A DNA stretch of 64,000 nucleotides from Mycolicibacterium litorale (lineage in GTDB: Bacteria > Actinomycetota > Actinomycetes > Mycobacteriales > Mycobacteriaceae), in NCBI RefSeq assembly GCF_014218295.1, contig NZ_AP023287.1:186001-250000 (forward strand). Reading direction: 5' to 3'. Position numbers and translations under genes: made by a program. Under the pieces are notes generated by a model. The model was not told where the DNA came from and did no database searches. It saw only the letters and a list, made by a program, of their open reading frames with translations. This document shows positions 1-9,035 of the stretch, piece after piece. Within the stretch, counting starts at the first letter, position 1, and each line of letters begins with the position of its first letter.

Positions 1-1461
1 TCGGTGTCGGGCGTCATCGACACGCAGTTGGCGGCGTCGGCCGACGGCTTCGCCCGGACCGTCACCAAGTACCGCACCACGCCACTGCCCACGGGTGAGC
101 TGCCTCCGCCGGGGACGATGAAACCACTCAGCCATCTGATGGGTCAGGCACCGGGCAACGTCGTGGCGCTGGTCCGCGGCGGCGAGGTCGTCGACTCGGC
201 ACATTTCGTCGACGGTGAGGGGCAGGCGGTCCCGCCCGCGGCTCTCGCCGCCATGGTCGCCGCGTCGTCGACCGGTGCGCAGCCGCGCAGCGTCGAGCTG
301 CCCGGGCTGGGCTGGTACCGGCTGGTCAGCCATCCCGGCGACGGCGGCGAGATCCTCGTGACCGGCGTTTCGCGCGCACCCGCATGGGACGCGATGATGC
401 GGGTCACCGGGATCGTCTCCGGCATCACGGTGCTCGCGCTGGTGATCGCGGCACTGAGTACGGTCGCGATCGTCCGCTTCGCGCTGCGGCCGTTGCGCCG
501 GGTCGCCGCGACCGCCGCGGAGGTGGCGAGCCTGCCCCTGGACCGGGACAACCACGCGATCGCGGTCCGAGTGCCCACCGGCGACACCGATCCGCGCACC
601 GAGGTCGGGCTCGTCGGTGACACCCTCAACCGGCTGCTCGACCACGTCGAACACGCCCTGGCCGACGTGGCCGCATCCGACCGCCGTATGCGCCAGTTCA
701 TCACCGACGCCAGCCACGAACTTCGCACCCCGCTGGCCGCCATCCACGGCTACGCGGAACTGACCCGCCAGGACAGTGCGGTGCTCCCCGAGACCACCGA
801 GTACGCGCTGGCACGCATCGAATCCGAAGCGCGGCGGATGAACTCGCTGGTCGTCGACCTGCTGCTACTGGCCCGGCTCGACGAGGGCGACGATCTCGAC
901 GCCACCGAGGTCTGCCTCACCGAGATCGTGGTCGACGCGGTCAACGATGCGGCGGTGTCCGCGCCGGCGCACCGCTGGGTGACCGAAGGGCACGACGCGG
1001 TCGTGTGGGTGCGCGGCGATCCCGCCCGGCTTCACCAGGCGCTGGCCAACCTCCTGACCAACGCGCGCGTGCACACGCCGGCCGAAACCACGGTGACGAC
1101 CCGTATCGCGACCGGACGGGCCGAGGACGGCAGGGACTACGTCGAGGTGTCGGTGACCGACGACGGCACGGGGATCGAGCAGGACCTCCTGCCGCACCTG
1201 TTCGAGCGGTTCGTCCGCGCCGACACGTCGCGGTCACGCCAGTCGGGCAGCTTCGGACTGGGCCTGTCGATCACCGCGTCCATCGTCGAAGCGCACGGCG
1301 GATCCATCCACGCCCGATCCGGCTCGGGCACAACGACGTTCACCGTTCGGCTGCCGACAGTGGCGGTGCCCGCATCAGGGTCGGATGACCAGCGGCGGCA
1401 CTACGACCACGACTCGTCCAGATCGCCCAGTGAGGCGATCAGGGCGCTGTTGGCGCGGTAG
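1..1461 (+). CDS. sensor histidine kinase, 5' end cut by the window
   Basis: Membrane sensor kinase of the EnvZ/PhoR type. The frame is open from base 1, so the N-terminus, including the first membrane segment, is missing. Counting from the GTG at base 4: an extracytoplasmic segment to about residue 135, a membrane helix at about 136-160, a HAMP linker to about 218, the dimerisation/phosphoacceptor helix with SHELRTPLAAIHG (His at about 238), and a HATPase domain with an N-box (LANLLTNARVHTP), the G1 box DDGTGI and the G2 box GLGLSI. All key ATP-binding motifs are present, so it should be active. Its response regulator would lie upstream, outside the window. The 3' end overlaps the 3' end of the convergent acetolactate synthase-like gene by 61 bp. 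Confidence 0.9.
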   Translation, partial: SVSGVIDTQLAASADGFARTVTKYRTTPLPTGELPPPGTMKPLSHLMGQAPGNVVALVRGGEVVDSAHFVDGEGQAVPPAALAAMVAASSTGAQPRSVELPGLGWYRLVSHPGDGGEILVTGVSRAPAWDAMMRVTGIVSGITVLALVIAALSTVAIVRFALRPLRRVAATAAEVASLPLDRDNHAIAVRVPTGDTDPRTEVGLVGDTLNRLLDHVEHALADVAASDRRMRQFITDASHELRTPLAAIHGYAELTRQDSAVLPETTEYALARIESEARRMNSLVVDLLLLARLDEGDDLDATEVCLTEIVVDAVNDAAVSAPAHRWVTEGHDAVVWVRGDPARLHQALANLLTNARVHTPAETTVTTRIATGRAEDGRDYVEVSVTDDGTGIEQDLLPHLFERFVRADTSRSRQSGSFGLGLSITASIVEAHGGSIHARSGSGTTTFTVRLPTVAVPASGSDDQRRHYDHDSSRSPSEAIRALLAR

Positions 1462-3065
1462 TCGACGGGGCAGGCGATGACGCTCACGGTGTCGGCGGCC
1501 AGCGCCTCCCGCAGCGTGGGCAGCAACTCGTCGGCCGATGAGATGCGATAGCCGCGTGCGCCGAAACTCTCTGCGTACGAGACGAAGTCGGGGTTGCCGA
1601 AACGGGTGTCGACGTTGTGGCCGATCTCCAGGTCCATCTTCCAGCTGATGAGTCCGTACGCGTCGTCCACCCAGACGAGGATCACCATCGGCGTGCCGAC
1701 GCGCAACGCGGTCTCGATCTCCTGCGAGTTCATCAGGAACGACCCGTCGCCGGTCGCGACAAGCACCCTCGCCGACGGTCGGGCGATCTTCGCGGCAATC
1801 GCTCCCGGGACCGTCCACGCCATCGTCGACAGGCCGTTGGAGATCAGGCAGGTGTTCGGCTCATAGGTCGGATACAGCCGGGCCATCCACATCTTCAGCG
1901 CGCCCGTGTCGACGAGCGCGATGTCGTCGCGGGCCAGCGCCGCGCGGGTGTCCGCGACGATGCGCGCGGGCGCCAACGGGAAGCTGTCATCGGTGCGGCC
2001 CCGGTCCAGTTCGTCGGCGAGCAGGCCCCGGATCCGTTCGTGCCCAACCGAGAACGGCTCGTCTCGGCCCACCGCGGCGGCGAGCGCGTCGAGGCACCGA
2101 CCGATGTCGGCGTGCAATCCCACGGCGACGTCGTAGTGCACATCGACCTCGGCGGGAAACCGGTGGACGTGGATGATCTTGGTGTCGCCCCGCGGGTTGA
2201 TGCGGATCGGGTCGAACTCCTGCAGTTCGTAGCCGGCGGCGACGATGACGTCGGCCTGGTCGAAGCCGAAATTGACGTAGTCGTGGCGCATGAAGCCGAC
2301 GGCCCCCAGAGCCAGGGGATGGTCGTCGGGCATGACGCCCTTCCCGTGGAACGTCGTGGCGACCGGCATTCCGAGAGCCTCGGCGAACCGCCGCACCGCC
2401 GCCGAGGCGTCGCTGCGTGCCGCGCCGTGACCGGCGAGCAGGACGGGATTGCGCGCGGCCCGCAGGATCTCCGCGGCTCGCGCGATCTGCGCCGCCGACG
2501 GGTCATCCGGTCGGGGCAGGTTGATGCGCAGTGGGGCGGCGCCGGCGGGGCTGTCGGCGGCCTCGACGTCTTCGGGGACCGCGAGGTAGACCGCCCCTGG
2601 CCGTTCGGTCTGGGCGAGCTTGAACGCCTTGCGCACCATCTCGGGTACCGAACCCGGTGTGGCGACCAGCGCCGCCCACTTGGTGACGGGTGCGAACATC
2701 GACACCAGGTCGACGCCCTGGTGGGATTCCTTGTAGCTGCGCCGCATCCCGACCTGGGCCGAAAGGGCCACCAGGGGAGTCGAATTAGTGGTGGCGTCGG
2801 CCACCCCCAGCAACAGGTTGATGGCGCCGGGGCCCAGCGTCGCCGAGCAGACCCCGGCCTTACCCGTCAAGCGGCCGTAGACCTCGGCCATGAACGACGC
2901 GCCCTGCTCGTGGCGGGTGAGCACATAGGTGATCGACGACTGTGACAGCGCGTCGACCAGCCTGATGTTCTCCTCACCGGGGATGCCGAAGACATGCGTG
3001 ACGCCCTCGTTCTCGAGGCATTCGACGATCAACTCCGCGGTGGTGCGACTGGCCTCGGACACCAC
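1401..3065 (-). CDS. acetolactate synthase-like thiamine diphosphate enzyme
   Basis: A 554-residue TPP-dependent enzyme resembling catabolic acetolactate synthase (AlsS/large-subunit type), which condenses two pyruvates to 2-acetolactate. The N-terminal PYR domain has FGIPGEENIRL and RHEQGASFMAEVYGR, which includes the conserved Glu. A central domain follows, then the C-terminal PP domain with the TPP motif GDGSFLMNSQEIETALR. The usual second metal-binding Asn region reads VWVDDAYG, so an Asp pair stands there, as in AlsS-like enzymes. There is no FAD-specific signature I can identify and no adjacent small subunit, which favours a catabolic role; glyoxylate carboligase-type activity is possible. 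Start is GTG at 3065 or 3062. It lies 43 bp downstream of mmpL3 on the same strand and may be co-transcribed. Confidence 0.85.
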   Translation of the reverse strand: MVSEASRTTAELIVECLENEGVTHVFGIPGEENIRLVDALSQSSITYVLTRHEQGASFMAEVYGRLTGKAGVCSATLGPGAINLLLGVADATTNSTPLVALSAQVGMRRSYKESHQGVDLVSMFAPVTKWAALVATPGSVPEMVRKAFKLAQTERPGAVYLAVPEDVEAADSPAGAAPLRINLPRPDDPSAAQIARAAEILRAARNPVLLAGHGAARSDASAAVRRFAEALGMPVATTFHGKGVMPDDHPLALGAVGFMRHDYVNFGFDQADVIVAAGYELQEFDPIRINPRGDTKIIHVHRFPAEVDVHYDVAVGLHADIGRCLDALAAAVGRDEPFSVGHERIRGLLADELDRGRTDDSFPLAPARIVADTRAALARDDIALVDTGALKMWMARLYPTYEPNTCLISNGLSTMAWTVPGAIAAKIARPSARVLVATGDGSFLMNSQEIETALRVGTPMVILVWVDDAYGLISWKMDLEIGHNVDTRFGNPDFVSYAESFGARGYRISSADELLPTLREALAADTVSVIACPVDYRANSALIASLGDLDESWS

Positions 3066-3108
3066 CTGAGCTAACCACAGCGCAGGCCCCGACCCCGGTC
3101 GTGCGGTG

Positions 3109-6100
3109 CTACATGCGCCCTTCGCGGCGCAGCAGGTCCGCGGCGCTCATCCCGCCGCCGCGGCGCTTCTGCGCCTCCTTGGCGTCGATCTTCTCCGTCG
3201 CCGGGGCGTCGCTCTGGGCGTCTTGGGCGTCCGGGTTCTGCGCCGGGATCTTCGTGGTGGCGTCGCTCTCCGGCTGCTGAGGCGGCTGCTGCGGCCGTTG
3301 CACCGGGATCGCCGTCGTCGGCTCGTTGCCCTCCGGTTCGGGCTTCGGCGCGCCGGCCCGCATGGCCGTCGTCGGTTCTGCGGACGGCTGCGGGGGCCGC
3401 GGCGGTTGCCCGCCGCGGGGGCCCGCCGGACCGCCGCGCAGCTCGCCGAGCCACGACTCGATCTCGCGCTCCTCGCGCTTGGGGGCCGGGCCGGTCGGCC
3501 GGGGCGAGCGCGGGGTGGCGGTGGTGTTGACCGCGCCGCGCACCGCGTTCTTCGCCACTGACAGCCGCGTGGTCGGCGGTTCCTGCGCGGGTCCGGGCCG
3601 GTTGGCCGGGATGCGCGTGGTTCCCGCCACCGACGGGCCGTTCAGCCGGGGCGGACCCGGCGGGATGCGTGTCGGGCCGACGCGTCCCTCGACGACGGGA
3701 TGTGTCGGATCGTGCGGCGGGCGTGGACGCGGCGGCACCGGAGCACCCGCACCGACCAGGGCCTGCTCGTCGGCGGGGTCGCGGACCAGCGGGCGTTTGC
3801 GCTCGTCGGGCAGTTCGATCTCGCCGAGGCCCAGGCGCTCCTGGATGCGCTTCATCCAACGCGGCGCCCACCAGCAGTCGTCGCCGAGCATCTTCATGAT
3901 CGCCGGCACGAGGAACATCCGGATGATGGTCGCGTCGAGCAGCAGCGCGAGCAGCAGGCCGAACGCGAGGTACTTCATCATCACGAGGTCGGAGAACACG
4001 AACGCACCGGCGACGACGGCGAGCACCAGCGCGGCGCCGGTGATCAGTCGGCCCGTGGTGGCCGTGCCGACGCGGATGGCCTCGGCGGTGGACAGGCCGC
4101 GGGCGCGGGCCTCCACCATGCGCGACACCAGGAACACCTCGTAGTCGGTGGACAGACCCCAGATCACCGCGATGATCAGACCGATCATCGGCGCCATCAG
4201 CGGCTGCGGCGTGTAGTTCATCAGTCCGGACCCGTGCCCGTCGACGAACATCCACGTCAGGATGCCCATCGTGGAACCCAGCGTCAGGGCGCTCATCAGC
4301 GCGGCCTTGATCGGCAGCACCAGCGACCCGAACGCCAGGAACATCAGGATCGTGGTCGTGACGATCAGGATCGTGACCATCAGCGGCAGCCGGTCGAACA
4401 GGCTGTGGATGCTGTCCTGTTCCAGCGCCGGCGTCCCGCCGACGAGCACGGTCACGCCGCGCGGCGGCGACAGGGCGCGCAGCTCGTCGATCTTCTGCGC
4501 CGCGTCGTTGCGGTTCTCCAGACCGTTCTGGATCACCCGCACCGACGGATCCTTCGAACCGCCCTCCTGGACGGACCGCTCCTGCCACATCTTCGTCGGA
4601 TCGTTGTCCGGGTCGATGAAGCCGTTGATCGTCATCGCCTTGGCGCGCACGTCGGCGAGCTGCTGGTCGGTGACCGGCTCACCGTTGTCGCTCTTGAGGA
4701 CCAGCGTCAGCGGTTCGGTGCGGAAGCCCGGGAAGCTGCGGTCGAAGTCCTCCTGGGCCTGACGGACCGAGTTGTCCGGCGGCAGGTACTTCTCGCTGAT
4801 ACCGCCGAGGGACAGCTGGCCGAGCGGGATGATGAGCAGGATCATCACGATGATGATCGGGAAAGCGAAGGCACCGGGGCGCTTCATCACACGCGTGACG
4901 AGCTTGCCCCAGAAGCCCTGCTCGACCTCGGCGCGGGTCTTGGTCTTCTGGGTCTTGTCGGCCAGCCAGTGCAGCCACCACACGATGGGGCGCCGCGCCA
5001 ACGGCACGTACCGCGACAGGGCAAGGCCGAAGGTGACGATGACGAGGAATGCCACGATGCCGAGCAGCATCCAGTAGACGCCGCTGCCGATGACGTCGTT
5101 GTCCTTCATCGCGACGATCCCGTAGGTCATCGCCGCGTACAGCGTGGTGTAGCCGAGGACCAGGCCGATCAGCGCCAGGTTGGCGCCCTGCTCACCGGTC
5201 TGCTTGATGCGCTTGCGGGCGATGTGGCCGAGCGCGATGCCGACGGGCGGCACCAGCAGCCCCAGCGGGATCGACGCGATCGCGAACGTGTTGGTCTTCT
5301 GCACCGACGGGTCGGAGGTCACCGGGTCCGGCTCGGCGAACTTGATCAGCGTCTTGACGCCGAGCGCATCGACCCGCGGTCCGAGGATGGCCAGGGCGGC
5401 GGCCAGCACGGTGACCGACAGGGTGGCCGCCAGCATGACCGAGGCGATGATCGCGTAGGTGATGGACTTCAGGAAGCCCTGCGGGAACAGCAGGAGCGGG
5501 ACGGACGAGGCGACCAGGATCACCGCCGAGAACATGACCGTGCGGCCCGACGTCATCACCGTGCGGCGCACCGCCGCCTCGGTGTCGTACCCCTCGGCCA
5601 GTTCCTCGCGGAACCGGCTGACCATGAACAGGCCGTAGTCGACGGCGATGCCGAGGCCCATCAGCGTCACCACCGGCTGGGCGAAGAAGTGCACGGGGAT
5701 GAACTCGGCGGCCAGCCGCATGATGCCCAGCGCACCGGCGATCGTGAGGGCGCCGATGAGGCCGGGCAGCGCCGCGGCGATCACGCCGCCGAACACGAAG
5801 AACAACACCACGCAGACCAGCGGGATGGCGGCGACCTCGGCGCGCTTCTGATCCTCGCCGATGCTGCCGGTCAGCTCGCTGGCGAGCGGGTTGAGTCCGG
5901 CCAGCTGGATGTCGCCGTCGTTGATCTGCTGCAGATCGGGTTCGACGATCTGGTAGTTCTTCAGGATCTCGTCGTCGGTGTCGCCCTTGAGCGGGATGCT
6001 GACGAAGGTCTTCGACAGATCGCTGGTCTTCATCTGCTGGACCGTCTCGCTGGCGGCGTCGGGTGCGCGCAGCCAGCCGACCCAGCTCACCACCTGGTCG

Positions 6101-6405
6101 GGATGGTCCTTGACGAAGGTGTCGAGCTGCCCGACGACGTCGCGCTGCCACTGCGGGTTGTCGACCTTCTCGCCGTCGGGCGGAGTGAGGATCGCGACGA
6201 CATGGCTGGTGCGGTCGCGGCCGTACACCTCGTCGCCGATGACCGACGCCTGGACCGACTGGCTGCCCTCGTCGTAGAACCCGCTCTGGGTGACGTGGTT
6301 ACCGAGAGTGATCCCGTAGATGCCGCCGCCCAGGCACAGCGCGACCATGACACCGATCACCATGTACCGATATCGGTATACGTTTCGACCCCACCAGGCG
6401 AACAC
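3109..6405 (-). CDS. mmpL3: MmpL3, trehalose monomycolate flippase/exporter (RND family), with an inserted membrane module
   Basis: Essential inner-membrane RND transporter that moves trehalose monomycolate for mycolic acid layer assembly. The start MFAWWGRNVYRYRYMVIG, proton-relay pair Asp256-Tyr257 (GIAVDYGLF) and second pair Asp754-Tyr755 (STDYEVFL) fit the family. At 1098 aa it is longer than the roughly 944 aa (M. tuberculosis) or 1013 aa (M. smegmatis) I recall. The excess is an insertion at about residues 357-470, between TM6 and TM7, with a DUF4190-like double-membrane motif (FAIASIPLGLLVPPVGIALG; NLALIGLVLGY) and one more helix. The cytosolic tail from about residue 860 is Pro/Arg-rich with repeated TTxI segments. 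Start is GTG with GAGGAG 5 nt upstream. It follows the NYN gene on the same strand. The frame is unbroken. Confidence 0.95.
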   Translation of the reverse strand: MFAWWGRNVYRYRYMVIGVMVALCLGGGIYGITLGNHVTQSGFYDEGSQSVQASVIGDEVYGRDRTSHVVAILTPPDGEKVDNPQWQRDVVGQLDTFVKDHPDQVVSWVGWLRAPDAASETVQQMKTSDLSKTFVSIPLKGDTDDEILKNYQIVEPDLQQINDGDIQLAGLNPLASELTGSIGEDQKRAEVAAIPLVCVVLFFVFGGVIAAALPGLIGALTIAGALGIMRLAAEFIPVHFFAQPVVTLMGLGIAVDYGLFMVSRFREELAEGYDTEAAVRRTVMTSGRTVMFSAVILVASSVPLLLFPQGFLKSITYAIIASVMLAATLSVTVLAAALAILGPRVDALGVKTLIKFAEPDPVTSDPSVQKTNTFAIASIPLGLLVPPVGIALGHIARKRIKQTGEQGANLALIGLVLGYTTLYAAMTYGIVAMKDNDVIGSGVYWMLLGIVAFLVIVTFGLALSRYVPLARRPIVWWLHWLADKTQKTKTRAEVEQGFWGKLVTRVMKRPGAFAFPIIIVMILLIIPLGQLSLGGISEKYLPPDNSVRQAQEDFDRSFPGFRTEPLTLVLKSDNGEPVTDQQLADVRAKAMTINGFIDPDNDPTKMWQERSVQEGGSKDPSVRVIQNGLENRNDAAQKIDELRALSPPRGVTVLVGGTPALEQDSIHSLFDRLPLMVTILIVTTTILMFLAFGSLVLPIKAALMSALTLGSTMGILTWMFVDGHGSGLMNYTPQPLMAPMIGLIIAVIWGLSTDYEVFLVSRMVEARARGLSTAEAIRVGTATTGRLITGAALVLAVVAGAFVFSDLVMMKYLAFGLLLALLLDATIIRMFLVPAIMKMLGDDCWWAPRWMKRIQERLGLGEIELPDERKRPLVRDPADEQALVGAGAPVPPRPRPPHDPTHPVVEGRVGPTRIPPGPPRLNGPSVAGTTRIPANRPGPAQEPPTTRLSVAKNAVRGAVNTTATPRSPRPTGPAPKREEREIESWLGELRGGPAGPRGGQPPRPPQPSAEPTTAMRAGAPKPEPEGNEPTTAIPVQRPQQPPQQPESDATTKIPAQNPDAQDAQSDAPATEKIDAKEAQKRRGGGMSAADLLRREGRM

Positions 6406-6453
6406 GTAAGCTCCTCACCAATTCATTGTCGACCGCGCCGTGGCCATCAGTTG

Positions 6454-7149
6454 TCACACACGCGAGGTCAGCAGCGCGGACAGCGGCCGGAACGGCTGCA
6501 GCCATGCTCCCTGCTCAGGCAGCGAATCCAGTCCGATCCGCGGCAACGGCTCCCGGAAAACACCAGGAATGTCTTCCAGATCGACGAACTCCAAGGTATC
6601 CGACGCTAGCGCCCAGCTCGCATGTTCGCGAAATCCGAGCACCTGCACGGGGATCCCCTCGCGGGCGATCTCTTCCAGCGGCTGCCGGAACGCCTGACCG
6701 TCCGCCGAGGCCACCAGGACGGCGGCCAGCCCCTCGCGGTGCCGCAGCGCGATGTGGTCGAGCATGTCGCTGTCGACATCGCTGTCCTCGTCGATCTTCG
6801 GTTTGGCGAACACCGCGAAACCCACGTTGCGCAGCGCCTCCACCCACGGCCGGACGACGTCGGCGCTGCCGGGCGCGATGTTGGTGAAGACGGTCGCCTC
6901 GGGTTCGAGGGTGACGTCCTCGCGTCCGGCGGACAGGTCGGCGGTGCGGGTGAGCAGCCAGCGGCCCAGCGCGTCGAACCGGGGCCGGTGCGCTGCCGTC
7001 GGCCTGCCGCCGATGATCGAGCCCAGTCCCATGTCCAGGTTCGGGGCGTCCCACACCAGCAGCACCCGTTGGGTGCCGGCGGGCGGCCCCGCGGGCGGCG
7101 GCGGCGCCGCGACCTGCGGGAAGTCCCCGATTTCTTCGGTCACGCTCAT
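6454..7149 (-). CDS. NYN-domain (PIN-like) putative RNase, Rv0207c-like
   Basis: A 231-aa cytosolic protein. After a Pro-rich leader of about 25 residues, the body looks like a NYN/PIN-like nuclease fold: the first strand ends in the acidic motif VWDAPNLDMG, a second acidic cluster DSDVDSDMLDHIAL lies mid-protein, and VASADGQAFRQPL carries the third conserved Asp. These Asp residues would bind the catalytic metal of a PIN-like RNase. The gene sits between trmB and mmpL3 as in M. tuberculosis (Rv0207c, recalled). Its ATG overlaps the trmB stop by 4 bp (ATGA), indicating translational coupling. The RNA target is unknown; a tRNA or mRNA decay role is only suggested by the neighbouring tRNA methyltransferase. 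Confidence 0.75.
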   Translation of the reverse strand: MSVTEEIGDFPQVAAPPPPAGPPAGTQRVLLVWDAPNLDMGLGSIIGGRPTAAHRPRFDALGRWLLTRTADLSAGREDVTLEPEATVFTNIAPGSADVVRPWVEALRNVGFAVFAKPKIDEDSDVDSDMLDHIALRHREGLAAVLVASADGQAFRQPLEEIAREGIPVQVLGFREHASWALASDTLEFVDLEDIPGVFREPLPRIGLDSLPEQGAWLQPFRPLSALLTSRV

Positions 7150-7940
7150 GGCGCCTTCTCCCAGAGCAGTTCGGTGATGTCAGGTCCCGCCAGCGCCTTG
7201 CGCTCGTACTTGGTGACGGGCCGGTGGGCCGAGATCGGCAGGTCCGCATCGGGGTCGACCCGGCGCAGCAGCGGTTCGGCGTCGCCGACCTCCGCGATGT
7301 GTTCGGCGTAACCCCGATGGTCGGTCGCCGCGTGGAGGATGCCGCCGGGACGGAGCCGGTCGGCGATCAGCGCGACCGTCGCCTGCTGCAGCAGCCGGCG
7401 TTTGTGGTGCCGCGATTTGGGCCACGGATCGGGGAAGAACACCCGCACGCCGGTCAGGGAGCCGCTGGGGATCATGTAGTCGAGGACGTCGACGCCGTCG
7501 CCGCGGATCATCCTGATGTTGTGCACACCGGCGCGGTCGATACCGGTGAGCAGTTGTGCGAGACCGCGGCGGTAGACCTCGACCGCGATGACGTCGATGT
7601 CCGGTTCGGCCTGCGCCATCGCCAGCGTCGAGGTCCCCGTGCCCGACCCGATCTCGAGGACCACGGGTGCCGACCGGCCGAACCAGGCCGCGAAGTCCAC
7701 GACGGCCGCGGGCCGGCCGTCGGCGTCACGGGCCTCGGTGCCCAGCTCCGGCCACAACCGGTCCCAGGTGGCCTGTTGACCAGCGGACAGTGTCGAGCGG
7801 CGGGAACGGAAACTCGTGACCCGCCGGTGGCGATGCTCTGCGGGAGACTCGTCGTCAGGCACGTGGTCGGCGGCCGGTGAACCGGCCGGTCCGCCGGCGA
7901 GGTCGGACTCGCTCGCGTGCATCCGTCCATGGTGTCTCAT
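7146..7940 (-). CDS. trmB: tRNA (guanine-N7-)-methyltransferase
   Basis: SAM-dependent Rossmann methyltransferase that makes m7G46 in tRNA. About 264 aa from the ATG at 7940 (the M. tuberculosis protein is 263 aa, recalled); an in-frame ATG at 7922 is an alternative. The first 40 residues are low-complexity. The SAM site is VVLEIGSGTGTSTLAMA, followed by the acidic strand-2 end VIAVEVYRRG, the family signature VFFPDPWPKSRHHKRRL and the C-terminal substrate motif PVTKYERKA. The frame stays open much further upstream, but that part antiparallels the divergent gene and has no family similarity. It is the first gene of an apparent trmB - NYN - mmpL3 operon, divergent from the GTPase-like pair. 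Confidence 0.92.
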   Translation of the reverse strand: MRHHGRMHASESDLAGGPAGSPAADHVPDDESPAEHRHRRVTSFRSRRSTLSAGQQATWDRLWPELGTEARDADGRPAAVVDFAAWFGRSAPVVLEIGSGTGTSTLAMAQAEPDIDVIAVEVYRRGLAQLLTGIDRAGVHNIRMIRGDGVDVLDYMIPSGSLTGVRVFFPDPWPKSRHHKRRLLQQATVALIADRLRPGGILHAATDHRGYAEHIAEVGDAEPLLRRVDPDADLPISAHRPVTKYERKALAGPDITELLWEKAP

Positions 7941-8000
7941 CACCGGCGGGGTACCCCCATCGTGGTACAGATTGATACCCAACAGTTGCCTTCGGCTGGT

Positions 8001-9035
8001 ATGCCAAACATCCGTACGGGAGACGCCCCGGCAGATGTCACGATTTCCCGGGGACCCGTGTCCGGGACGGGTCGACGCAGGGAGGGCGCCGCCATTTTCG
8101 CCGCCATTTTCGCCGCCGATTTCGCCGCCGAGTTCGCCGACGTGCTGACGCGGTTCGCGCAGGACTGCGGTGACGCCCGGGTGCGCACCGCGGTGTCGGC
8201 AGTGGCCGCGCGGGTCAGCGCGCCGCTGCGGGTGGCCGTGCAGGGCCGAGCCGGGGTGGGGCGGACCACGCTGGCGCGGGTGCTCGACGGCGCCGGACGG
8301 CGGATCGTCGACACGGCGGCCGATGTGGCGGTCGTGGTGGTCGCCGAGGTGGTCAAACCGGAGGACCGGGCGGCGGTGGCACGGTGGCGCGATGTGCCGG
8401 TCCTCGTCGTGTGCAACAAGGCGGACCTGACCGGTCCGGTCCCGCTGGAGGCGCTGCGGCGGGCGGCGGGTGCCCCGGTGGTGCCCGCGGTGGCGCTGCT
8501 CGCCGACGTCCGCCTCGACCACGAGGCGGTCGACGCGTTGCGGACACTGACCGCCGCCCATCCGGGCGATTCGGCCGATTCGGACGTGCGGCTCGTGCGC
8601 CTACTCGGCCGGTACGGGATCGCCCGCGCGGTGGCCGCGCTGCGCGACGGCGCCGACCCGAGTGAGCTGCCGGGCCTGCTGCGCGGGCTCAGCGGCCTCG
8701 ACGGTGTCGTCGCGCATCTCGACGCCCTCACCGCGCCGTCGCGTTACCGCCGGGTGCGCGCGGCCCTGACCGACCTGCAGGCCCTGGCGACCGGCTCCGA
8801 CGCGGTAGCCGGAGTCCTGGCCGGCGACGAGGCCGTGCTCGCGGTGATGACCGCGGCGGTCGACGTGGTGCAGGCCGCCGGGCTGGTCGTCGACCCGGCT
8901 GACGACCCCGCGGCCCATCTGCGCCGGGCGGTGCGGTGGCGCCGCTACAGCCGCGGGCCGGTGAGCCCGCTGCACCGCGCGTGCGGTGCCGACATCAGCC
9001 GCGGCTCGCTGCGACTGTTCGAGCGGCACCGGTGA
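8001..9035 (+). CDS. P-loop GTPase-like protein with degenerate Walker A, Rv0209-like
   Basis: About 344 aa from ATG 8001; GTG 8058 or GTG 8142 are possible alternatives and none has a strong ribosome site. After an Ala/Phe-rich N-terminus comes LRVAVQGRAGVGRTTLARVL, a Walker A in which the catalytic Lys is Arg (GRAGVGRTT). The G4 motif CNKADLTG (NKxD) is intact. The C-terminal half is helical (about residues 170-340). The G3 region reads IVDTAAD and lacks a clear DxxG. It resembles the N-terminal part of dynamin-like or septum-site GTPases but may bind nucleotide poorly. It overlaps the next gene by 4 bp (GTGA) and the pair precedes pckA, as Rv0209-Rv0210-Rv0211 do in M. tuberculosis (recalled). 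Confidence 0.7.
   Translation: MPNIRTGDAPADVTISRGPVSGTGRRREGAAIFAAIFAADFAAEFADVLTRFAQDCGDARVRTAVSAVAARVSAPLRVAVQGRAGVGRTTLARVLDGAGRRIVDTAADVAVVVVAEVVKPEDRAAVARWRDVPVLVVCNKADLTGPVPLEALRRAAGAPVVPAVALLADVRLDHEAVDALRTLTAAHPGDSADSDVRLVRLLGRYGIARAVAALRDGADPSELPGLLRGLSGLDGVVAHLDALTAPSRYRRVRAALTDLQALATGSDAVAGVLAGDEAVLAVMTAAVDVVQAAGLVVDPADDPAAHLRRAVRWRRYSRGPVSPLHRACGADISRGSLRLFERHR
8088..8135 (+). repeat. four tandem 12-bp units encoding Ala-Ala-x-Phe
   Basis: Four consecutive 12-bp units begin with GCCGCC and end in TTC (two GCCGCCATTTTC copies, then two diverged copies). If translation starts at 8001 they encode AAIF-AAIF-AADF-AAEF near the N-terminus of the GTPase-like protein, a short amphipathic repeat. 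If translation starts at GTG 8142 the repeat would be untranslated leader. Confidence 0.7.

Noticed and set aside
3700-6609. Long open frame on the plus strand antisense to mmpL3
   Set aside because: Composition is His/Arg/Asp/Gly-rich without family motifs, as expected for an antisense frame of a high-GC gene; mmpL3 is certain on the other strand.
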